From: Rhynchospora pubera
Lineage: Eukaryota; Streptophyta; Magnoliopsida; Poales; Cyperaceae
Assembly: GCA_028095005.1 (NCBI GenBank)
Contig: CM051461.1
Location: forward strand, 167,468,144 to 167,532,143
Direction: 5' to 3'
Length of the DNA stretch: 64,000 nt
How positions within the stretch are numbered: position 1 is the stretch's first letter; the number at the start of each line of letters is the position of its first letter. Below the pieces are notes generated by a model. It was not told where the DNA came from, did no database searches, and saw only the letters and a program-made list of their open reading frames with translations. This document shows positions 11,381-24,500 of the stretch, piece after piece. A program made the translations under genes and the position numbers.

Positions 11381-11792
11381 CGTTTCGCTACAAATATTTT
11401 GGTGGCTCCAATTGTAACATTTGGCTATTTAATTAATTTTTTTTTAATTTTAAATTTTTTTGATGAAAAATAGGGGTACTTTTAAATTCAAACCATTGAT
11501 CTTATTTGATTTAATGAGAGATGTGTTTTCATATAAGTTTTGTAAACTTTAAAAGTTTATTTGATACTCGATCAAAGGATAAAATATGAACGCATTTTCG
11601 TTTGTTTTTCTATCTCTTGATCGAGTATCAAATAAACTCCAAAATTTATAAAATTTGTATAAAAACACATCACTCATTAAATCAAATAAAATCAACGGTT
11701 TGAATTTAACGTTTGAATTTTAAAATTTGAAAAAATAATTTAATAGCAAAATGTTAGTATTTGAAGACGATCAGAATGTTGGTAGTAAAACC
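11381..11792. mobile_element. Foldback element, family B copy 1
   Basis: Long inverted repeat: the left arm has ATCTTATTTGATTTAATGA, TCATATAAGTTTTGTAAA and TTTATTTGATACTCGATC. The right arm carries their complements around a centre near 11590. Outer ends (GTTTCGCTAC.. / ..GTAGTAAAACC) match the copy at 35538-35982, so the borders are supported by comparison. Non-coding. Confidence 0.6.
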
Positions 11793-12695
11793 TTGCTCAA
11801 GATTCAAACGGTTTAATGGCCGTCACTCGTCAGTGATCTTCTATATTGGAGACTAGAGACACACAATTAAATTTTAATAGCGACTAAGTTGAAGTTTTAA
11901 TTTGGAGGACGTGTCAGTTACATTGATAAAGCCAGAAAAAGCTTGAATGGATTTTTAGTGTAAAAGGCGCGTACTAATCTTCACCTACGCACCAATTGAC
12001 GTTGATTTGAAAGCACTAACTTTGATTACACGGGAATCATATAGCATTAGAAATTTTGATTTGACTCCGGATTTATAGTGCATTAAATGTTGATTTTTCC
12101 TACGATAATATGATGCAATCGAATTTTAGTAATAACTCACTCAATTGTAATTAAGAAAAAGTTCATTGATCACTTCGGTACAGATAAAATTTAAGGAATT
12201 ATTTTTTATGAGTAATACTAGAGTCATCAGAGATCTAAGACTCAATTATTAAAAAAATTCCAAACGACTGATATGTTCAGTATAATCTTCATATTTAAAT
12301 TTTTTGGAGACCAATTTTTTAGAATTTTAAAATATCTCCAAAAAGATTTTCATTATGAAGAACAAATTGAACGTGTTTGATTTTAGCATAACTCTATTTT
12401 TTTTAAAGAAAGTTAAACAAATTAATATTAAAAAATAAAATTTCCTAAATTTATATGGATGAAATTTAAAAACTAGAAAGATCATAGTTTTGAACTCTGA
12501 AAGAGGTTAAGAAAAATACTCACCGGGATAAACTTTAGAAATAACTAATAATATTACATTAACTTATAGAAATACACACTGTACTCAATTATAATCGTAC
12601 TTTATAATAAAATACACCAATGGGCATATCTTGCGAATCTCACAAGAGTTTACTAATTTACTTTGACATTCAGATAGAAACTCGCAATAATACTG
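11793..12695. other. Intergenic AT-rich DNA
   Basis: No gene or RNA recognised. A weakly palindromic AT-rich stretch near 12280-12390 resembles the centre of the palindromic elements, but ends cannot be defined. Confidence 0.4.
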
Positions 12696-12703
12696 ATAAA
12701 AAA

Positions 12704-14343
12704 GGCAAAATTGATCACGTACCCCTCAAATCTTTTTTAATTAAATATTTAATTATTTACCCCTCAAATCTTTCTTAATTGAATATTTACCCCTCAAATA
12801 TTTAAAATTGATTATATATCCCTCAAATCTTAATAAAAAAGAATGCATACCCTTTTCAATTATTTCAATAGATTTCTGAATATTAAAATCTGATTTATAT
12901 ATGTTATGATAGAATTATCCCTGTCCAAATTTCTTTTCTCTGCCAGCAGCGCTAAAAACCTTTCGTCTTCTTGTTATTTCCACTTCAAACTATATCAGAA
13001 ATTAGAATCTCCTCATATATATGTTCTTTCTAACTTCTTCCTAAAACCTTTCATCTTCTTGTTATTTGCACTTCAAACGATATCAGAAAATAGAGATCTC
13101 CTCATATATATGTTCTTTCCCATTCTAACTTTTCCTGAATGTAATTAATGAGAATTTTTTTTTTCAATTATGTTTTTGCTCGTTGATCTCCATCTTGTAT
13201 CCAACCATGGAAGCATCTTATATTCAAAAGATATCTCCTCTGATATATGTCCCTTTTTTTCATTTAAAGTCTTTCTTAATCGTCAATTAATTAAACATGG
13301 AGGCAGAAAATAAGGAAACATGATATTTTAATCCAACACTTTCTAAATCACTTAACTGTGATATTATATACGAAGTCAAATTACAAGCACTTGATCAATT
13401 GAAGTGTTGACTCTAGCTTGGTTAATTAGATCAAGATTGTTCCAGAATCTATCTCATCTCTAGTTATGGTGAGGTTAGAAAACCAGAATACATATACGAA
13501 AATAGAATTGAAAAGAAGTATTCTCACTAATAATATTTAGTAAGAAGTTAGAATGGGAAAGAACATATATAAAGGAAATCTCTCTTTTCTAATATCTCTT
13601 GAAGTGGAAGTCATGGAAAGATGAAAGGCTTTTAGACGCTGGCAGAGATGAGAAACTTAGCCAAGGACAATTCTGTCATAAGATATAAAATCAAATTTTA
13701 ATATTCAGAAATTTATTAAAATAACATAAAAGGGTATGCATCCCTTTTTATTAAGATTTGAGGGATATATAACAATTTTAGGGTGTGTTTGGATGAACAT
13801 GGAATAAGGAATAAGAATAAGGAATTTCGGTATACGTGCTTATCCAAATTCCTTATTCTTATACCATGGTTTTGTTAGTATGGGGATGTTTGAAACTCTT
13901 GGAATAAGGCCTTATTCGGAATTGCTAATTCTAGATGTTGCCAAACATCATTTAGAACAAGCAAAATAGCTTATTCGGGTCTTTATTCTTGTTCCAACAA
14001 AATGTTGGAACTAGAATGGAATAAGCTAACCATCCAACAACAAATCATTATTTTAATATTTTTTTGTTCTTATTCTTAACTAACCACCCAAACAACATCT
14101 CTTAATCTAAGAATAAGCAATTATTTAACATTTCTTATTCACCACTCTTGTTCTAAAATAAGCTATTTTATTCTTATTCACCGCACTTCCAAACACACCC
14201 TATAGGAATAAGGATCCAAATTCATTATTCTTGTGTTGTTTGGGTTGCACAAGAATAAGAATAAACACGCATACCGAAATTTCTTATTCCATGCACATCC
14301 AAACACACCCTTAAAGATTTGAGGGTGCGTGATCAATTTTGCC
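12704..14343. mobile_element. Foldback element with 8-bp duplication, host of a nested MITE
   Basis: Starts GGCAAAATTGATCACGTACC and ends in the near-exact complement. The flanks are ATAAAAAA (12696-12703 and 14344-14351). The arms stay complementary for several hundred bp, including the CTCAAATCTTAAT block and the AAAGAACATATAT block (13561 against 13108). An 8-bp duplication would suit hAT, but the A-rich flank weakens that. No transposase. Without the nested MITE it is about 1.1 kb. Confidence 0.6.
13781..14310. mobile_element. Tourist-like MITE nested in the foldback element
   Basis: Ends GGGTGTGTTTGGATG and the complement of CATCCAAACACACCC, flanked by TTA at 13778-13780 and 14311-14313. 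Long inner inverted repeats of AGGAATAAGAATAAGG type. At 530 bp it is long for a MITE, and an inner AACACACCC near 14193 hints at another copy inside it. Confidence 0.75.
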
Positions 14344-14351
14344 ATAAAAAA

Positions 14352-15885
14352 AAGCAGATGACACTTTCTTGGAGGGTATCAATTAACAAGTACTAAAGAG
14401 AGAGGTCATCCACGGGCAATTGCGTCACTGTCTCACTGATTAGATTTTTGTTTTCTAGAAACCAGGTCGATGAGAAGATATACGACTGGTCCAAAAAAAG
14501 GCTATAATTTTTTAAGCTGTTCTTCCTTATTTCTTTTTTCTAATTAAAAAAGTATTCTTTTATATATCAAATTAGTTATAAAAAATGAATAATTAAAGTG
14601 AAGTTTTAACATTTTTTGAGTAATGAAGTCACATGCTTCATTGATTAATTTGTTTGAATTTTTAACTTGAATTCTATACGATAATTTTTATAACTAAAGT
14701 TCAAGAACAATTTTAATAAACTTAAGCTTGTAATAGCTTTTTTCACTGATGTATAAAAGAAAATCGACGATAAGCAAACCAAATAATGTGCTTGAAATAC
14801 AATAATTTCATTTCTAATCACTTCGTTACTTCAATCATCAAAAAATACTCCAATTCCAAGAAACATTTCTACAGTACATCTATTGGATCTTTTATTGCTG
14901 ATTTTTGTACTTTTATGTGTGCCAAGTTAAGCAGAAACACTTATAGACTTGCAACATTAAAGTATGTACGGAACTGTTGATGCAGAATTCTAACAGTCCC
15001 ACTTATGATCTCATGTGATCAATTTTGTATATCTTACCCTATATTTTGGTGCAAACAATCCATTTTCTTATGATGCATGGAGAATTATGCACAAATCTCA
15101 ATGAAAAATCAGAGGCAAAAGTAGAAAAATGAAATTTGTCTGATGTGTTGGACAAGGACTCGGAGGGGAGAGTGACCTTTAAATTTTCTTTATGGATCAC
15201 AAGAGTTTTATATTAACATAATTAGCAAATGAATTAAATTTACAAAAACTAATTAAGGACTCGATAATTGTTGTTGGTGTATGGTTAATGAACATTTTGG
15301 TTTTTAATCAACAATACGTATAAAATTTTAATTCAATTGCATGTATTTTAAATGTTACTGTTAATTGTCATAATTATCACAATTCCATTATATATGAATT
15401 AGCATGATATTAATTCATGATAGTATGATTATTTATCATTAATAAAAAATATCTATATTCTTAATAAAAAAATAAATTATGGTTACCTGATTAAAATATG
15501 AGATAATGGCACAATAAAAATATAGTTGCACACTGAAAAAAATTTTAGCTCACATTTGTTATGAGAGTAGGTAGTTATTTTTAAATGTGTTGCTATATAT
15601 TTTAGCTCAAATTGTTTACAAGCCTTTCAAATCATTGTTGCACGAAATTTTATGGATGTTTCCGATGATATATATTTTTATAATTTTTATTTTTAAAATT
15701 TTTTAAAATACGCAAAAAAATTTGATCACGCTAGTTTATACAATAGAGGACCTAATTAATCTTCTGTCTTTTTTTTTATTCCCGAAAACAAGGGGATAAA
15801 CCCCCACCACTTTGAAGTTTGAACTTTCCATTGAACAAGAGTCAAGAAAGCAAGTTATTACAACCTTCTGTTTTCCGGTAGGAAC
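14352..15885. other. Intergenic AT-rich DNA
   Basis: Very AT-rich. No gene, RNA or bounded repeat recognised. Confidence 0.5.
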
Positions 15886-15891
15886 TCTTTA

Positions 15892-15929
15892 AGCCCAGAT
15901 ACATTCAGCCCAGTTTCAAGCCCAGTTTC
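15892..15929. promoter_or_regulatory. Cluster of three site II (TGGGCT) motifs
   Basis: Three close copies of AGCCCAG, the complement of the plant site II element TGGGCY, which is common in promoters of ribosomal, mitochondrial and proteasome-related housekeeping genes. It lies just left of the nested MULEs. On the right of those elements is the presumed leader of the PSMG3-type gene, so this is probably that gene's original proximal promoter. Confidence 0.45.
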
Positions 15930-15997
15930 CTCTCCGTTCAACTTCTACTGTCTGCTCAGCAGCTGACCTTACCTTACCTTACCTCGCTGGGAACCGG

Positions 15998-18900
15998 AAT
16001 CCGGATCCTCTGGTCGTTTGCAAAAAAACGACCACTGGTCGTTTCGTAAACTGAGCCGTCTGATCTAAAAGGACGGTCGGATCTCAACTGATCCCCTTCT
16101 TCTGTCCAAAAAAAAAGAAAAACGAAAAACGCGTATAATACGCTTCTTTTCATATACGCATCCTCAGAATCGTCCCTTCTCCAATCGGCGCCACTATCTC
16201 TCTATCTCCCTTCTAGGATGTCTTTATCTACTCTTCTTTCTCACGGCCTCTCGCCGATCGGCGCCACCTCTCTCCGTTGGTCAACCTCACCTCGATTTTT
16301 CCTCCTCCGATCCTCTAATTTAAGGTTAGATCCTCTCTCTCTCTATCTCTCTCGCTGTTCGCTCCACAGCCATTGTGGCGCGCAGTGGCGAGAGAAGGGA
16401 TGGTTAAGAGGTTGAGGTATATACCAAACATTTTTCAATAACGGTCGAGCTCTCAATAATTCCCTTTTTGTTGGCTTGTGTGGTGTTTGCTTCCAATATT
16501 GAGTACCAATTGATTCCAATTTAGAGCATCGAAGTGCATTAATCAGATCAGCGAACAATCAGTCTGGTACAGATATGTACAGTAACCCTTTCGGGTCTAC
16601 CTAATTTGTTTTTTTTATATAATAAGTTGGAGATGCATCGGGTTGGTAGTGCCTCGAAAGGAGAAGTGGCTTACTTATGTGCTTACTTATGTAACCCTTT
16701 GAACAGTGCATGTAAAATCTGTCAAAGGCACTTACTTGATTGTAATGTTGTTCTGTTATGTCATCTCTTCTCTTGTCAGTTGAAGCAATTTGAAGATAGC
16801 ATAAATAAGCAATTGGAAGAATGGGAGAGGCATTGAAAGAACTGAAGAAGACAAATAGTGCTAGTTTAAGTTTCATTGAAAGAACGGAAGAATGGGAGAA
16901 GCATTGACCCATTCATGCGCAATGCCATCCAGAATGGTTTTCTCCAATAATTCTGTGAGCTTTTTATTAGAGTTTCAAACCAATCAGAAGGAGTGGTGGT
17001 TAGGATACTGCTATACTGGTATTGTTTGCACTTCATTATGACTTATGTTGACGCATAATATCTAATCTTTACAGCATAGAAATCAGACAAAAAGCTACTA
17101 GTTAACAAACCCCATCGCTTTCACCTATAATACTAAATCATGGGCGGTGCCAGAAAATAATGACGGGGGAGTTGTAACACATGTTAGAAGGAGAAACAAA
17201 CCTTACAAATTGTGCCAAATCTGTTTCTTTTTTCTTTGTTTTTTTTTTGTTTAAACATTGCTTTTTTGCTGTTTCATTCTGATATATTTCATATCAGTAC
17301 CTATTTCTCCATGAGACCGCTTTTGTTGTTTAGATATAGATTACTAAGATTTATAATTAAGTCCAGTAATGTGCATAATTTATTTCATATATTTTCTAAT
17401 AATTTATTTTTTCTTTTACTTTGCTCCATCTCAATTCAATGGCCCCAATAGGTACCGGCTATGTCTCTATTCTTCTTTGTGAAATTTTAGGATCAGAAAG
17501 AAATGATGTTCAAGCATGTGAGTGCAGAATGTTTGCTAGTTGGCCGGTTTACAGTAGCGTTTTCTTGTTGGCATCACTGAACCTCGACAAGTTTTCTTTG
17601 TCCTTTTATTTTCTTTTTCTTTCAGCTTTTGTATAAGACTAGTGTAAGAACTTGTTCATTAGCATCTCCTCTGTCATGCTTTACCACCTATATGCCTTTG
17701 TAAAACATGTAGTAAACGAAGTTTGACTTTATATTTCACTGTTGTAGTACCAGAGCATGTGGTGCATGATTTTAATATGATATATATGTAGAAAATTCAT
17801 TTTCCTTCCTTGGACTTTGAAAAATAATATCTCAGGACCAATACCTGATCAGTACCAGTGGTACTTGATAATGCAATACAAATCCACAGAGAACTTAAAC
17901 ATACAACATATACAGGAACTGGACATGACACAAGCAGCTCCAAATATAAAGTGATACCTATATCATGCGCTATGAAAACCAAGCGCTATCTCTTTGCATG
18001 TATACAGAACCTATACGCACGCAAGCTATGAAAATCATGCGCTATGAAAATCAAGCAAGCTACACATTACAGCATCTCTCTCTCTCTCTCTTAATAGCAT
18101 CAAAATGAATGAAAACAAGTCACATAACAAGCATCTATCTCTTAATTTGTCACATAACACGGTCAATTAAAGCATCTCTCTCTTACATGATGGAAATTAC
18201 AGAGGTTAATTAAAGCATCTTGTCTAAAAATACATGATGGAAATTGTAGAGGTCAATTAAAGCATCTCTTAAACAGTTACAATCTGGACAAATAAATACA
18301 ATTGCACCCTTCCCACAAAATAACATATGGACAAAATTTCATCTTCTAGTAGCAGTACACCCTCTGCATTGCAAGATAAAATTTCAGCTTTCTATATAAT
18401 AGCAGTAAATAGGGGCATATTCTGAGTTAACCAGAAATTACAAATGTTGAAATTACAGTAATTAACCAGAAATTACAGGAATTAACCTAAATTGTTACCA
18501 TGTATGGATCGATTTCAAAAACTAAATATATCGACATATGATCAGTTACCAAATCTTTCTCAAATTTCACAATATTTCCTGCAGTTCATAAAGTACAAAC
18601 AGACCATGCATGGAACTGGGGCTGTTTTACTAACAACTAAAATTGGATCATTCGAGCTAGCGAAAAAGTCAGAATTAATCAACAGTCTAACACATCTTTA
18701 ACATTTGGGTAAACATTTTGCTATCAGTCTTAAGATTGACATTGTGATTCAGATATTTAGAAATAAAAGGTCAGAATTAGAATTAAAATGACCAAAACAA
18801 ATGCAAATTGTGCAACAAGATCTAGGTTCAACTCGAAATTGTGCAAAATATAGTTTACATGGTTCCTCCAGCGAAACAAATCTAACTTAACTTCACTATA

Positions 18901-19563
18901 GCCTAGTACAGTGACTTTCATAAAAAAAAAAAAGAAATCGTATACATACCTTATCAAGGCCGACAGGACTCTCGCTTGCTTCACGCGAGAGAGAAGTGCG
19001 AGTTCAGATCGGACATAGCAAACCCAGGTTCAAATATAGGAGAGAGGCGCGAGAAAGAAGTGCGAGAGAATGAAGCTTAGAGAGAGAAGCTGGGTTCAGA
19101 TCGGAGATGAAGTCGAATGGTTAGTATTACAAGACAGTTTTTACTGCACACTTTGCCACAGAAGATCCAGGTCAACTATATAACAGAATACAGTTCGCTC
19201 AGGATTAGCATTAAATACATTAGCATTAATTGTAATCTGTTAGTCTGTTAATTACAGTTTTCAGCATTCTTTCTATAAATAGATACCCCTGTAAACATTG
19301 TAAATCAGATTGAGAAATATACAAATTCAGATCTATTCTCGTCTTCTCTTTATCTTCTTTACAGTTAGGTTGACAGGGTTGGAGGGTTTGTGCCCCGGAA
19401 GATGTAGGAATTCTCATTTCGTATACGTATTTTTCTTTTGTTTTTCCGTATTTTTGGACGAAAGAAGGGGTTGTTGAGATCCGACCATCCGTTTACATCC
19501 GACGGCTCAGGTTAGAAAACGACCAATGATCGTTTTTTTGCAAACGACCAGAGGATCCGGATT
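15998..19563. mobile_element. Non-autonomous MULE (inner), possible Pack-MULE
   Basis: Terminal repeats start AATCCGGATCCTCTGGTCGT and run about 130 bp with few mismatches; the right end is the complement at about 19430-19563. An 11-bp duplication GCTGGGAACCG lies at 15986-15996 and 19564-19574. That duplication consists of the outer MULE's own end plus flank, so this element inserted later. The 3.3-kb interior has no transposase frame. It has an exon-like start at 16218, CT repeats near 18080 and local duplications at 18160-18270. Confidence 0.8.
16218..16325 (+). pseudogene. Exon-like fragment carried by the inner MULE
   Basis: After a CT-rich leader, an ATG opens a Ser/Leu/Arg-rich frame (MSLSTLLSHGLSPIGATSLR) that looks like an organelle transit peptide. 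It reaches a possible splice donor AAG|GTTAGA at about 16325. Other exon-like bits follow AG sites at about 16524 and 16780, but I could not assemble a protein. I infer a captured host 5' exon; it could also be chance. Confidence 0.3.
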
Positions 19564-21446
19564 GCTGGGAACCGTATCCTCTGGACATCTTATTAAGATG
19601 TCCAGAGTGCCCATCTCTTAATATCATCCGTCCGATCGAAATAGACGGTCGGATTTCAAGCGGAGCCATTTCTTTCTCCAAAAATTGTTAGACCATCTCT
19701 TCTAGCGAGAGACGAATACGAAACGAAGCTTCGTCGCGTGAAGAGCAAACCCTCTTCGTGTCTGGTGCGACACTCTCCACTCTCTCTCCCTCGTTTAGAA
19801 CTGGTGCGACACCTCTCGACTCTCTCTCGCTCATTACGGTTACTAGTACCAGTTAGGTTTAAAATTCATTCCATGGTTGAAGTTGCAAATTATTTATTAC
19901 TCTGTTGGTTCCTTGATTCGGTGTTTTCTTGCTCAATTGGAGGTTAGATTGGCCAAAATGTTACCCTAATCTAGGACCAAGCTTGCAAAATTGGTATGAG
20001 CTGTAGGATTTTCCAGTATTTTGATCAGCGTTGTGCTGCTCCATGGTTTTGTCTTGGGACAGACTCATAAAGAGATATTTATGTTGACTAATAAAGATTT
20101 TCCAGTATCAATTTCTTTGTTTTCTCATTCTCTATTCAATTCTTGTTTCAATTTTATCAAATTCCTCTTGCTTATTCTCAATTTGGCGAAACCCTATTTG
20201 CTTGGTCTGGTGCTAGATTGTAACAGTTCAGCTGAAGGTTGCGAATTCAATTCCTGAGTGATTCAGGATCATGACACAATTGCTTCCGACTGGGAGAAAG
20301 AGAAGTTAGGGTTCCATCCGACTGGTAAAGCTAGGGAGAGAGAGAGAGACATAGGTCGACTGGGTTGAGCGACGGCTACGAAGCCAGGTTTATGTCTTCT
20401 TCGTGAGAGAGAAGAGACAAAGACACGAAGGTAACAAGGAAGAGGAAACGAGAGTCCTTTGACGATTCTGGAATTTATATTTTAGATAAAAGCTCCGCTC
20501 GAAATCCGACCGTCTATTTCGATCGGACGGATGATATTGAGAGATGGGCACTCTGGACATCTTAATAAGATGTCCAGAAGATACGGATCCTACCTCGCTG
20601 CCCCTCGCGCACGGCAAGTTTTTGTACACTCTCGTCGCGTCCCACAGCTTTTGTTTTTCTTCTCCCGTTAAATCACTTTTTTATTGAGAGATTCCTTTGT
20701 TTCCTTCCGTCTGCTCCCTTCAGATCGGACAACTCGTAAAGGTTGAAGAGAAGAGCTGCTAAGTTCTAACGGAGCGAGCACTTTTGTTCTGAGAATTGGT
20801 AGCACCTTACTATCAATTCCATAGTTAATTGAATATTGTCATGAAATTAGGGGTTTGGTTTCAGTAATAAAATTTGTGTGATTGTTTAATGTTGATCAAA
20901 TTAGATTGGTACTTGGATGGATTGTTACATGATCACTAGGGTTAAGGATTCAATTTCAAGTAAGTAAAAGGGTTCTGGACTTAAGGGTTTGGTTGCAAAT
21001 GTGGGTAGTAATGCTGTGGACCAGAACTGATCACCTCACTAATTCTTGTTCGATCCGAATCTATCAGGTTACTGATTAGGCTTTAGGCTGAGTATGGTTT
21101 ATTTGCAAATGCACTTCATATAGTTGCAAACACTTCACTTTGATATAATTGTATACCTACGGTTACTAGTTTGTGCAAGAGAAACTAGGTTTAATCACTC
21201 CTTTATTCTTCTCTTCCAAGAGAAACCTTGTTTGCTCACACCTATTTTCTTCTCTTCCAAGAAATTTGTACAGAACTCCTCTTTGTTACTTTTTAGTATA
21301 CATTTATACATTTATTCTTAGATACTGGAAATAGGATCGGATGCTTGAAATTAGGCATAAGATTGAACAAGTTTTCTAAATCCAATCTATTTAAAACATG
21401 AATGGTGTATGTAGGTTTTTGAAGTAAAGCAAGAATTGGTAATTAC

Positions 21447-23499
21447 ATGGAGTCGAGCTCAAACAACTCGTTGCCTACTCAGTTTCCTGTTTCGCACAAA
21501 TCCTTTTCCTTAAACATCAAGGTCTTTCTCTCCCCTATCTGCCAACCATGCGTAATACTATGTTTTGTTTTCTGTTTTTTATTAATAAATGATATATAGT
21601 TTCCACTATTTGATTGCTTTCTCATTGCAGGGTAATAAAACTGATATAGTGATTTGCAAGTATGATGATTGTTTCATGGTTAGTTGCTGTTCCATACTCT
21701 TTCAACAATTTTATATTACGTGGTTTAAAAATTTACATAACTGATATTTTGAATCTGTAGGTTATGGCCACTCAAATTGGATGTATGGGGACGATACTGC
21801 ATGCCAGGTGCATGCTTGGACTGTATAAATTATTGAATTTAGATGCAATATCGTCCCTGTGGGTTGGATCTATTCTGGCACAGTCTATAAGTTTAAGCAG
21901 CAGCCTCAGTACACTTGCCTAAGTTAAATTAAGGCTTTGTCTATGTTAAATTAAGGGTTTGACTGTATGATCAATACTGTTCTGAATAAATTAGTCTTTC
22001 TGCATGCCAGTAACTTTAAAGGCTATAATAGTAATACTTCTACTTATATATAATAATGATGTATTAGCCTCATTGTTTAGGTTTGAAATTTTTCAGAAAA
22101 GAGGAAAGTGTATCAACAGATCCAACATTCCATGTTGCAGTTATCTTTGGTAAAAGAGATGAGGTTTGTTCCTGGCAATCCTTTAATTTTACATTTCCTT
22201 TCTATTGAACAAAATGGTGATTTTGGATATAATAACATTAATGCAGCCTTTTCTGGTGGCATGTGCTCGTCAACTGATTGAACATATAAGGTATTTTTCT
22301 TTCTCTGGGATTGCAGTTCAATCTTATGCAAGCAACAATCAACATTATATGCTTTCCGCTTATACTTTTTGAATGACTGCAACACTCTCAAGTTTTATTG
22401 ATTTGCATAAAAATCAGACTTTGAGATTAGTGTTAGACTCTTAGAAATGTTCACTAGTTTACCCTTATCTAGAAAGGACACTTTTTTATTCTGCAAGATC
22501 AAATCAGACTGAAATAAACAAAAAGGTATAAAGTTGGGACCTGGTTTCAATTAGTGTATTATGATTATGAAGTGGTTGATTCACTCAATAAGAAGAATTC
22601 AGGTGGATGAGGCTTTATTTTTTTGTGAGATTAACTTTAGTTTATGCAGTTGGGTTTATTATTTCCGGTTACTTATAATGTCTAATGCTAAACACATCAT
22701 TTGTGTATAAACAGTAGCTATGGTTCAACCAGACCACTGGTGCTATCTCTTGGCCTGAAGGATCACTCTCCGGTAATAAACCTATTTTGACACTATATTT
22801 TGAAAGTTCCATGTATCTTTGGAACAATAACTATATTGTTGTTACTCGATATCAGAAGATAAGGCTTAGCTACAGATAGCTTCTTGTATTGGTTTTAAGA
22901 TCTGCCCTTAGCCCTATTTCATAACTAGGGTTATGGAACTTATCTTAACAAAATTCCCAATTTACCGCATGTTTTAAGCGAACAGAAAAAAAAAAAAAAT
23001 CCTCATGTCAAGACAGATAATATTTGTAGAGCATATGATTACATGCTATGGATCTAAGTATATTAAAGAAGAATAACTGGGAACAATGTGGTACCTTAAT
23101 TTTTGTCTCAACTGGGAACATGGATTCAACTCTAATTGGAAGTAGATATTTTCGTTTTGTATCAGATTTCAGACTGTTGTTTGCACTTTGCACTAGCAAA
23201 GCTCATTATTTAGTTTGATTTTCCTAATTTTTTAATATGGGGGTTAAATACATATCTTAGAAGGACGTTAGGGTTGATTTAAAAAATGATTAAAAATATA
23301 TGTTGCAGGAGATATTTGCAATTGTTATGAAGCATTAAGATATTCATAGAAATGGATTGTGTTTCTAGTATGGTGTTTCCTCAAATATGCTGTACAGAGA
23401 AACCAGTGAAATCTCTGATTTTATGTATTATTCCTTCCTACTTGGCAGGGCAGTATGAAAGAAATCATCTATGCAGTGATCGAGAACCGGCTATGGTGA
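21447..23499 (+). CDS. PSMG3: Proteasome assembly chaperone 3 homologue, seven exons
   Basis: Exons 21447-21521, 21631-21678, 21761-21807, 22097-22163, 22247-22290, 22715-22772 and 23449-23499 join in phase to 129 residues. All introns are GT..AG. Landmarks are FPVSHKSFSLNIK, TDIVICKYDD, VMATQIGCMGTILHAR, TDPTFHVAVIFGKRDEPFLV, RPLVLSLGLKDHS and the terminal AVIENRLW. This is the order of plant PSMG3-type proteins, relatives of human PSMG3/PAC3. In yeast and mammals the PAC3-PAC4 pair guides alpha-ring assembly of the 20S proteasome in the cytosol. An alternative last exon at 23309-23338 would end the protein early. The site II cluster upstream is separated from the leader by the nested MULEs. 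CACTA E1 begins 257 bp after the stop. Confidence 0.87.
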
Positions 23500-23755
23500 A
23501 ATTTAATTTTATTAAGATGGAGAGATCCTTTAGTTTTGTTGGCAAACTAAGCTCCAGTGTTGCACATTTTTAGAAAGTGATGGTAGAGTGGCTATGAAAT
23601 TATGAATTTTACTTGCAGATAGAAAATCCTTTAGTATGTTAGCAATTTCCATATATTGCATGTTACTATTGAGTCCACCTCTGCTGCTATGGAACTGGTG
23701 GCACGATTGCGTGATAATTTTTTGTGTTATGAGTTTCTGTGCTGCTACAACCAAT

Positions 23756-24145
23756 CACTACTCGAAAAGAAGGATTCTGAAACGTTTTTAAAAAAAAATC
23801 TGTAACGTGTACGACCCGTTACAAAAGGTCCCGTTGCAGATTCTTAAAACGCGTTACAAAAGATCAAATATTTTGTAACGCGTTTCATAAGAAACGCGTT
23901 TCAGAATCCAACCTTTTGAAACGCTTTTTAAACAAACGGCGTTACCGAAACTAACATTTTGTAACGTGTTTTATATAAGAAACGTTACAGAATATTTCGA
24001 TTTAAAAATAATACTTTATTCATAGTGGCCATTTGTAACGTGTTTACTAAAAAAACGCTTCAAAAGGTTGAATTTTTTTTTAAAAAATAATTATATTTCG
24101 TAACGTGTATAATTTGAAAAACGTTACAAAATATTATATATATAT
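23756..24145. repeat. E1 subterminal repeat array, 3' side
   Basis: About ten copies, in both orientations, of TGTAACGCGTTT / AAACGCGTTACA and variants ending GAAACGC. In En/Spm such subterminal repeats bind the element's own DNA-binding protein (TNPA). Here the binding protein is not known. Confidence 0.85.
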
Positions 24146-24500
24146 ATTTAATTTTATTGTTTTCTGTGGCTAGCCCACTAATGCTAGCCGTACCAATTGG
24201 TATAATTTTGGACACCAATTGAATATTAAACACATACATTTTCAAGCACATATATACAGACATCAAGCACATACACACATATATCATGCACATAATCGAT
24301 CTCAAAACAAAACTAAATTGAACATAATATAAATAGCAAGTTCTTTGGCCTTCAATTAGCTTCTTCATTTCAAATGATAATGGAGTCAAAAATCAAGAAA
24401 TAAGCACAAATACAAAGTGCATCACATTTGTTTCTAACTTAGATGTGGTTGTCACGACTTCATAAATCCGATACAATTTGTTTCTAACTTCAAATTGTTC

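Larger units (their letters stand above)
15990..20590. mobile_element. Non-autonomous MULE (outer), 4.6 kb with its insert
   Basis: Exact 10-bp target duplication TACCTCGCTG at 15980-15989 and 20591-20600. Terminal repeats begin GGAACCGTATCCTCTGGACA on the left, where the first seven bases (15990-15996) are split from the rest (resuming about 19568) by the inner MULE. The right end is the complement of GGATCCGTATCTTCTGGACA. The inverted repeats extend about 100 bp, through ATCATCCGTCCGATCG and AGACGGTCGGATTTC. The inside (19680-20480) is about 0.8 kb with no transposase. Confidence 0.8.

Noticed and set aside
23309..23338. Alternative last exon of the PSMG3-type gene
   Set aside because: Has an acceptor, but ends the protein before the conserved ENRLW tail; kept only as a possible splice variant.
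24060..24389. Minus-strand 109-codon frame at the 3' side of E1
   Set aside because: Lies in the 3' flank and subterminal repeats, with no counterpart in E2 and no domain.
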